A stretch of DNA of 64,000 nucleotides from Phlebiopsis flavidoalba (Eukaryota; Basidiomycota; Agaricomycetes; Polyporales; Phanerochaetaceae), in NCBI GenBank assembly GCA_035772785.1, contig JAOCPU010000002.1, forward strand, positions 1,364,001 through 1,428,000. The letters run 5' to 3'. Each line of letters starts with the position of its first letter. Positions within the stretch are counted from its first letter, which is position 1. This document shows, piece after piece, positions 58,606 to 64,000 of this stretch. Made by a program: the position numbers and the translations under genes. Under the pieces are notes generated by a model. The model searched no databases. It saw nothing but the letters and a program-made list of their open reading frames with translations, and was not told the DNA's origin.

Positions 58606-60223
58606 TCAAGGCGAGGACCTTCGGTCCGAAGCGTTGCTACTCTGGTCCTCGAGGTCGTCCTCATTCGGACTGTGCATGAGACGTGCCGCGATCGCGACTG
58701 CGTCCGCGGTCTGTCTGCACTCTACGCCACCCTCTGAGCGCACTGCGAATGCCTATCAGTCTGATCGTTCGTTTTGATTGCTGGCCGTGCACTCACAGTG
58801 GCGCTAGAGACAGGATGGGCACAGAGACGCCATCAGGAGACACGAGGACGTCAAGCACACGGCGCAGAAAGGGGCGGGGGACGGGAGAGGGAAACTCACG
58901 GTTGAGCGCGTCGAGCCTGCTGAACGTTTTCCCGCATCCTTGGCAGGACGTTTGATGTCTGCGATCGGGCAGCGTGTAATGCTGATGACCGCCTAATCAT
59001 ATAGCGCGTCCTGTGAGCAATGATCACGGCGACAGGGAGGGGCCGGGGGGCACTCAATTGCAGTCGTGCTGGCGGGCGAATCCTTTGCCGCAGCCAGGCA
59101 CACTCGCACCAACGAACGGTCGCTCCTCGGGTGTGCGAGCGCAGGTGACCTGCAGAAAAAAAAAACATATGACGAAATTAGAACGCGGGAGGGGCGTGCG
59201 GGCAGAGGACGGCTTGTGGCGTACCGCGGAGGTTGAACCGACGAGTGAATGTGCTGCCGCAACCGGGCACCGGACACTGGAAATTGGCCTCGTTCCGTCG
59301 GCGGCTCGCACTAGCCGCGCCTGCGTTCGCGCTTGTCGTGACCGGTCTGCTTCTCGACCTGCAGGATGGGCGGCAGACGCGTGGGAGCTCGCGCCGTACG
59401 CTGAGCTGGCGAGCCCGCCGCCCGCGCTGCGCGGAGAGCCCGCCGTGCGGCAGGATGCGCGACTGCTCGTAGAGGATCGCGGCCTGCGGCGCGCGCTCGG
59501 CCTCCCCCAGCCGGTGGGGGCTCCGCCGGGACTCGCGGCGAGCGGCAGCGGGAGGCATGATGGACGCGGAGGACGCCAGCTGGACGGGGCTCGGCGAGTG
59601 CGAGTGCGCGTGCGGGTGGCCGTGCGCGTGCGAGTGTGGGGGTGTGCGCGTGCGCGTGCGCGGGGCCTGCAGGGCCGAGACGGGGCGGCTCTGCCAGCCC
59701 TGGGCGTCGCGGGCGCGGGCAGCGGGGGCGAGGCGGCGTGTGGCAACGCGGGCTGCGAGTAGCGGTAGCTGGAGCTCGAGCCGGCCATGGGCATGGCGAG
59801 CGACGACGGAGGCCGGGGCGGCATAGGAGGCGGCCTGGGCGGTGTGGGCACCGAAGCGGCCCTCGACGCCGTACGCGTTGTAGGCGTAGGCGGCGGCGAC
59901 ACGAGGGCTGGGGCGGGCATATAGCTCTGGGCGGTGGTTTTGGGAGGGAAAAAGTCGCGGGTGGAGGAGCGTGAGGGGGTCAAAGGTGTGTGGGAGGATA
60001 GGCAGGAAGGAACGAGGCCGCGTGCATTCGACTGTCGACTTCCATGTTGCGAGACGCCGTGCGGGTGTGTGGTAGAGTGCGAGTGCCTGGATCGAAGGTG
60101 CTTGCCGGGCGGTGGCGCGCGGGGAGGGGCGTTCGGGGCTACGGGGGCGGTCGCGACGGCGGGGCGGGCGGGGTGGCGGGCGGCGACGGGCGCGGTGGCG
60201 AGGACGAGGGCGGGAGCGGACAA
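58606..60223 (-). CDS. C2H2 zinc-finger transcription factor with His-rich linker
   Basis: The start at 60223 is followed by an Ala/Pro-rich, disordered N-terminus, SYMPAPALVSPPPTP, a His-rich run HSHAHGHPHAHSHSPSP (59580-59635), and LASSASIMPPAAARRES. Three fingers follow: NFQCPVPGCGSTFTRRFNLR (59225-59290), intron (GTACGCC...CTGCAG), [27 protein letters not shown] (59045-59150), intron, RHQHYTLPDRRHQTSCQGCG with KTFSRLDALNR (58900-58990), two more introns, HLRSEGGVEC and an acidic end MHSPN, EDDLEDQSSNASDRRSSP-stop at 58606. Cys and His ligands of the first two fingers are complete; the third is a degenerate finger typical of this fungal subfamily. A nuclear DNA-binding role follows from the family; targets are unknown. 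Confidence 0.87.
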
Positions 60224-60272
60224 GAGGCAGTCGAGGGGTTGTGTCGTCGGCAGCAGCTAGGCGAGTCGCAGG

Positions 60273-60279
60273 ACTTTAT
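60273..60279 (-). promoter_or_regulatory. TATA box of the zinc-finger gene
   Basis: On the minus strand the sequence is TATAAAG, 50-56 bases before the ATG at 60223, the same spacing as at the esterase genes. Confidence 0.65.
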
Positions 60280-60299
60280 AAGTATCGCTGCCATGGCCG

Positions 60300-60949
60300 G
60301 GGCGAAAGCGCGTTGATCTCTGACAACTCAGCCAACCTGTAGATCGTCCCAATCTGAGATATCCTCTGCTTCCCGCCGGTCACGCACAGGGTGGCGGTGC
60401 GGAGCCCGTTCCCAGCCTATTTTTCGGCTGCACTGGCCGGGGTCCTGCTACCCCTGGGCGGCCCCCGGACTCTGCTGGTACAATCCCTGGGCGGTCGGAG
60501 AAACGCTCACTGTCAGGGTCCTTCGTCATCCTGCTGTCGCCTCTACAGCGGCCGCGACGCGGCCTCTGCTCGAGGCCCTGCCCGATGTCCCGAGCTCGCA
60601 CCCCGCCCGCACCCACACGGCGCTGCTGCGTCGGCGCGTCGCAGCGTCGTCGCGCCCAGCCAGACCCGCCGCGATGCCCAGATGCTGCCCTGTCGCACAC
60701 CCGCGGGCAGATTCCCGAGGGCATCCCTCGCCGCCCAGCCCTGATTCCACAAAACACATCTCATTCTAAATACATATTCGCGCCCACACGCCGCCGCTGC
60801 AGTACGTTACACGCGCGATTGTCGACTTGGACGCATCTCACCACAGCCCGGCCACAAGGGCGCGCACGCGTCCGCGAGCAACACAGAAAACGCCCATGCC
60901 GTCAGCTCGCCAAGTCCGTCCTCGGCTGACGCCTTCTCTCGCCCCAGGC
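60300..60949. other. No supported gene
   Basis: GC-rich 3' flank of the helical-protein gene and upstream region of the zinc-finger gene; long overlapping frames without motifs. Confidence 0.4.
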
Positions 60950-62757
60950 ATCACGGTGTGCTGTCGGCCGCCCGGAGGGTGTCGCTTCTGGATGAGGTGC
61001 GAGTCCAGCAGCCGCCGCCGCCGCATGAGCTCCGACTCCGTAAATCGTCTGGCCCGCTTTCGCGGGGGGCTTGCTCCCCGCCGACCGCCCACCCGTCGGG
61101 CCAGCAGCCAGCCCGTTGGCGGGCGCGGGCCCCGGTGCCGTGCCCTCGGTGGCGAAGCAGTACATCAGCCCGGCACGACCCCGCGCCGTTCCGTCGCCTC
61201 CGTGGATCGCCACCCAACAGGGCCGCCCCCTCGCTTGTCCGCGGCGGTCCGCGCAGACTGCGGGGTGCGCTGGACCGCGAGCGCGCCCGCCCGTTCGCGC
61301 GCCCCTCGCGCGTCGCGGCGCTGAACGACGGCCCGCCCCCGCCGCGCGGAGAACGTCAGCGGGCCCTCCGGTCTCCGTCTCGGAGGTCATGGGGCGTGCC
61401 ACTCGTGCTGCCCGCGCCGCCGGGGGCGGAGGCGGGCTTCCGGGCGGCCGTCGGCGGAGGCGGCGGCGGCGGCGCCCCCACCGCCGCGGTGCGCGTAGCG
61501 CCGCTTCGCGGCAAAGACGTCGTCGATCCGGTCGGCGAGGGTCGTTGATGACGGTGCGGGCCTCCTCCATCAGCTGCGCCATTTGCATGTAACCATGGGA
61601 CCAATCACTGAAGATGTGCAGCTGGACCCAGTCCGCCTCGCTCTGCGCCTGCAGCGCGGTGAACTCGCGTTTCAGCGCGCGCGAAGCGAGAGCTCGTCGC
61701 GCCCCGGAAGTCGGCGTGGCTCATGCGCAGGGCCTCGCGCCGTACCGCGCGCTGCGCCCGACCAACGTCTTCATCTGCTCGAGCTCGCGCCGCCGCGCCC
61801 GCTTCGCCTCGCTCACGCGGCCCGCAAAGACGAGCGTGTCGTCCACGAACGGGTCCTTTATTTCGCCGCACGACATGATGAGCGGCGGGAACTGCGCGAG
61901 AAAGCGCGCTCGGCGCGAGCACCGGCGAGAGGTGGTAGTCGACGTGGCCGCAAGTGGGTCGGGGTTGCGGTGCGGGCCAATGAAGAGAGGATGGCCATCG
62001 CGGGCGCATCTATTCGACGCCAGACCCTCAGTCAGCCCGGCGCATCACACATAGGGCTCGCTTCGCACGCACCATGCTCGGCGAGATGACGCGGTCCTGG
62101 AAAATAGCCCGTCCTGCTGGTCATCGCCAGCCGCGTGCCGAGGGGCGGCTGCTCCTGCGGCCCCCCAGGCGGTTGCAGTGACAGCAGCAGCAGCGGTAGA
62201 AGCCGCGGCTAGGAGGCGCGGCGTCGGCGGCGGCGGGAGGCTCGAGCTGTGCCACGACGGGGTGGAAGCGCACCCGCGCCTGGAGCGGCTTCTCTTCGTC
62301 GGGGAAGTGGCGCACCCAGCTTTTTTTTCCCCGCACGTCCTCCTCGTCCGCGAGGCTGACGGCCTCATTCTCTGGCCTCCGCGCTGGTGCGCAGCGGCCC
62401 CGCGGTGCCCTTGGCCGCGGGGGGGGGGCGCCCCTGCTGCCCTGTGCCCCCTGTGGCGCCGCCGAAGCGCGCGGGCGAGGCCCGTGTGCGCGTGGGGCGG
62501 CCGCTGCTCGTGCGTGGGCGAGGTGGAGCGTGCGGAGGGGCGTCGCGCCAGCTGCGCTGGTCGGCGTAGAGTCCGAGCGGCTTGCGGTCGCCCACCATCG
62601 AGAGCGGGCTCACGTGCTTGAAGTGGTCCTTCTGCTCTGCGAGCCCGGCGAGGTGCCCGGGACGACTGCTCGGACTGGAGCACTCTGAGGTTTCGCGGGC
62701 GACCATCCACGAGGTGAAGTTGAAGTCCAGGGCCGCATAGTTCAGTTGCAATGCCAA
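60950..62757 (-). CDS. Helical, Arg/Ala-rich protein of unknown family
   Basis: Minus-strand pieces in order: LQLNYAALDFNFTSWMVARE (62690-62757), GLAEQKDHFKHVSPLSMVGD, RKPLGLYADQRSWRDAP, an acidic EAVSLADEEDVRGKK-SWVRH (62290-62350), FPDEEKPLQARVRFHPVVAQ, FQDRVISPSMVRAKRA, FLAQFPPLIMSCGEIKDPFV, DDTLVFAGRVSEAKRARRRE with LEQMKTLVGRSARYGA, EALRMSHADFRG, RRALASRALKREFTALQAQS, EADWVQLHIFSDWSHGYMQM, AQLMEEARTVINDLADRIDD, VFAAKRRYAHRGGGG, and probably RRFTESELMRRRRLLDSHLI at ~61020. The middle (61550-61860) is strongly helical and may form a coiled coil. It is clearly one conserved gene, since shifts separate good segments, but I cannot name it. The start and end are uncertain. Confidence 0.6.
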
Positions 62758-62973
62758 ACGTTGTTCTTGTGAGGAACGGTGAGCTGCGTCTCGAGAATCT
62801 TGATCATGACCGCAACTGCGATGTGGGCTCCCCTGGGCCGCCACAAAGGTTTAACGTGAGCATGAACCATGATCGTTACATGTGAGACATTGATGCTCAC
62901 GCAGAGTCGCCTGAAAAGACCACGTCCAGCGCACAGTCCCGGACATTCCAAACAAATCTTGCCACAAGACCCA

Positions 62974-63809
62974 CTAGCGTGCGATATGCGTCAAAAAACA
63001 CTCGTCTATAGCGTACGGATATGGATCTGCACGAGGGGGAAAACACTTTAGCATATGAAACCAGGGAGGGGCTTGCTGTGGACTCGAAAGCACTTGCATT
63101 CGGGTGCCTTGCCGTACTCCACAGATAGTACCGGTTTGCCAGTCCCGAACGGCCCACATGCGCAAGCGATCTTCGTGGTGCTCAGGGGTCATTGAGATGA
63201 AGCCTCCACCGGGAACAATCCAGGATCAGCTCCGTCGATCGAGAGAGCTGGTGCTCTGGCGGTGCAAAAAACAACCATGCTGTCACAGGTACGCTGGTAG
63301 GTCGAGTCGCTGGGGCGGCGGCAGTGTACACCTTGCGACACGGATACTGATCCTCGGATAGTAGCTAAATGCGCGTATCTGCAGCGGAGGGTAAATATTT
63401 TAACACGTGTGTGACAGGCGAAATCCAGACGGGCCGAAACTCGTGCGGTCGAATACTGACATACGGATTTGTCGTCTTTTCCCACGTAGTTGGTCCTAAG
63501 CATCTCGACCGTCGGAACCGCGCGAAAATCGACGAAGCTGTCAATGTTGTGTGAGTGTGGTGGAGGTGGAGGAGGTCCATGTGCCCGAGGTCCCCGGGCC
63601 GCACCTTTTCGTGTCCGCTTCGGTCGCGTACACGATGTAATACACGGAAAATAATACAGAGCAGATTGTCCCTCAGCCACTTCGGTCGAATAGACATGGC
63701 CGTGGCGAACCCCTGCATCCAGCCCTGTGTTGATCCATGTCGCTAGACGGTAGTAGTGTTTGGGGAATACTGCAAAATTCGGATCAGCGGCTAACGCGAG
63801 GCGTGACAT
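62974..63809 (-). CDS. Unrecognised gene near the window edge
   Basis: Minus frames read DPNFAVFPKHYYRLATWINT (63750-63790), HNIDSFVDFRAVPTVEMLRT (63480-63550), DSMVVFCTARAPALSIDGAD (63220-63280), and after a shift MTPEHHEDRLRMWAVRDWQT followed by GTICGVRQG (63110-63192). 'W-A-V-R-D-W-Q-T-G' recalls the blade strands of F-box/WD-like fungal proteins, but the evidence is thin. The gene might extend past 64000; nothing else is seen in 63810-64000. Confidence 0.35.
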
Positions 63810-64000
63810 TGTCCGTCGGACACACCAAGTTGGCGAGGGGTTCTGGGGCTGTTGGTAATAAAAGACAAATTCAGTCGCTAGCGTCGTTCATCGCATCACA
63901 GGAAGCTCACATCCAAGGCCTAAAATCTCTTGTCCAGGTTGCGCACCGCAGTGCGTAACGTGGGGTACACGCCAGTCAGCGTGCTGACAATAATCTGCCA

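Noticed and set aside
59054..60223. 389-codon minus frame as one intact protein
   Set aside because: The zinc fingers and His run are in other frames with introns; only the first part may belong to the real protein.
61000..61592. Long plus-strand frames of ~170-200 codons
   Set aside because: They are shadows of the minus-strand helical-protein gene in GC-rich DNA.
1..64000. CRISPR array, prophage, ribosomal RNA or a secondary-metabolite cluster
   Set aside because: No regularly spaced repeats, rRNA signatures or multidomain synthase sequences are visible; SDR genes alone do not make a cluster.

Overview
The window reads as nuclear DNA of a filamentous basidiomycete, probably an Agaricomycete. 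The supported genes carry several short introns of about 45-65 bases with GT...AG ends. Recognisable families include GCN5, RRP4, PEX5, an ER cyclophilin, PRA1, ACR3, MTQ1, a three-finger C2H2 factor, an expansin-like secreted protein, CE16/GDSL-type esterases and the polytopic 'YHYLLSFSREV' membrane proteins that are expanded in basidiomycetes. There is one initiator tRNA-Met. I saw no operons, CRISPR arrays or ribosomal RNA.

Layout. 1-5.6 kb: two diverged direct copies of a ~2.5-kb segment, each with a decayed minus-strand DUF6533-type gene; copy 1 also holds a small TIR transposon (2475-2638) that copy 2 lacks. 5.7-9.5 kb: GCN5 (minus), then an expansin-like gene (plus). 9.5-14.9 kb: an orphan TATA box, a ~118-bp tandem repeat, an ER cyclophilin (minus), tRNA-iMet and an AT-rich element with inverted ends. 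14.9-19.8 kb: RRP4 (minus) and a Ser/Pro-rich protein (plus), divergent. 21.2-26.3 kb: three tandem short-chain dehydrogenases (SDR). 27.9-29.3 kb: a 1.3-kb T-rich tract almost free of A, abutting the first of three decayed plus-strand copies of a polytopic membrane gene (29.3-35.7 kb). 36.3-39.3 kb: two tandem CE16-like esterases (minus). 40.2-45.2 kb: a fourth SDR (minus), ACR3 arsenite exporter (plus) and PRA1 (plus). 45.9-48.7 kb: coding-like minus-strand segments I could not name. 50.5-51.6 kb: MTQ1 (plus). 54-63.8 kb, strongly GC-rich: PEX5, a C2H2 zinc-finger factor, a helical protein of unknown family and an unrecognised edge gene, all minus.

Reading caveat. Nearly every conserved gene is cut by single-base insertions or deletions, often in or beside homopolymers, while the protein sequence on both sides stays conserved. 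GCN5 alone has about seven and even the tRNA has one extra G. Residual assembly error is the simplest explanation, so gene spans below are genomic extents of exons read across frameshifts and introns. The genes are mostly housekeeping genes plus local tandem families; nothing in them points to one dedicated pathway, and I did not find a clear new biological system. The least explained structures are the A-poor T tract, the AT-rich inverted-end element and the ~118-bp repeat downstream of an orphan TATA box.
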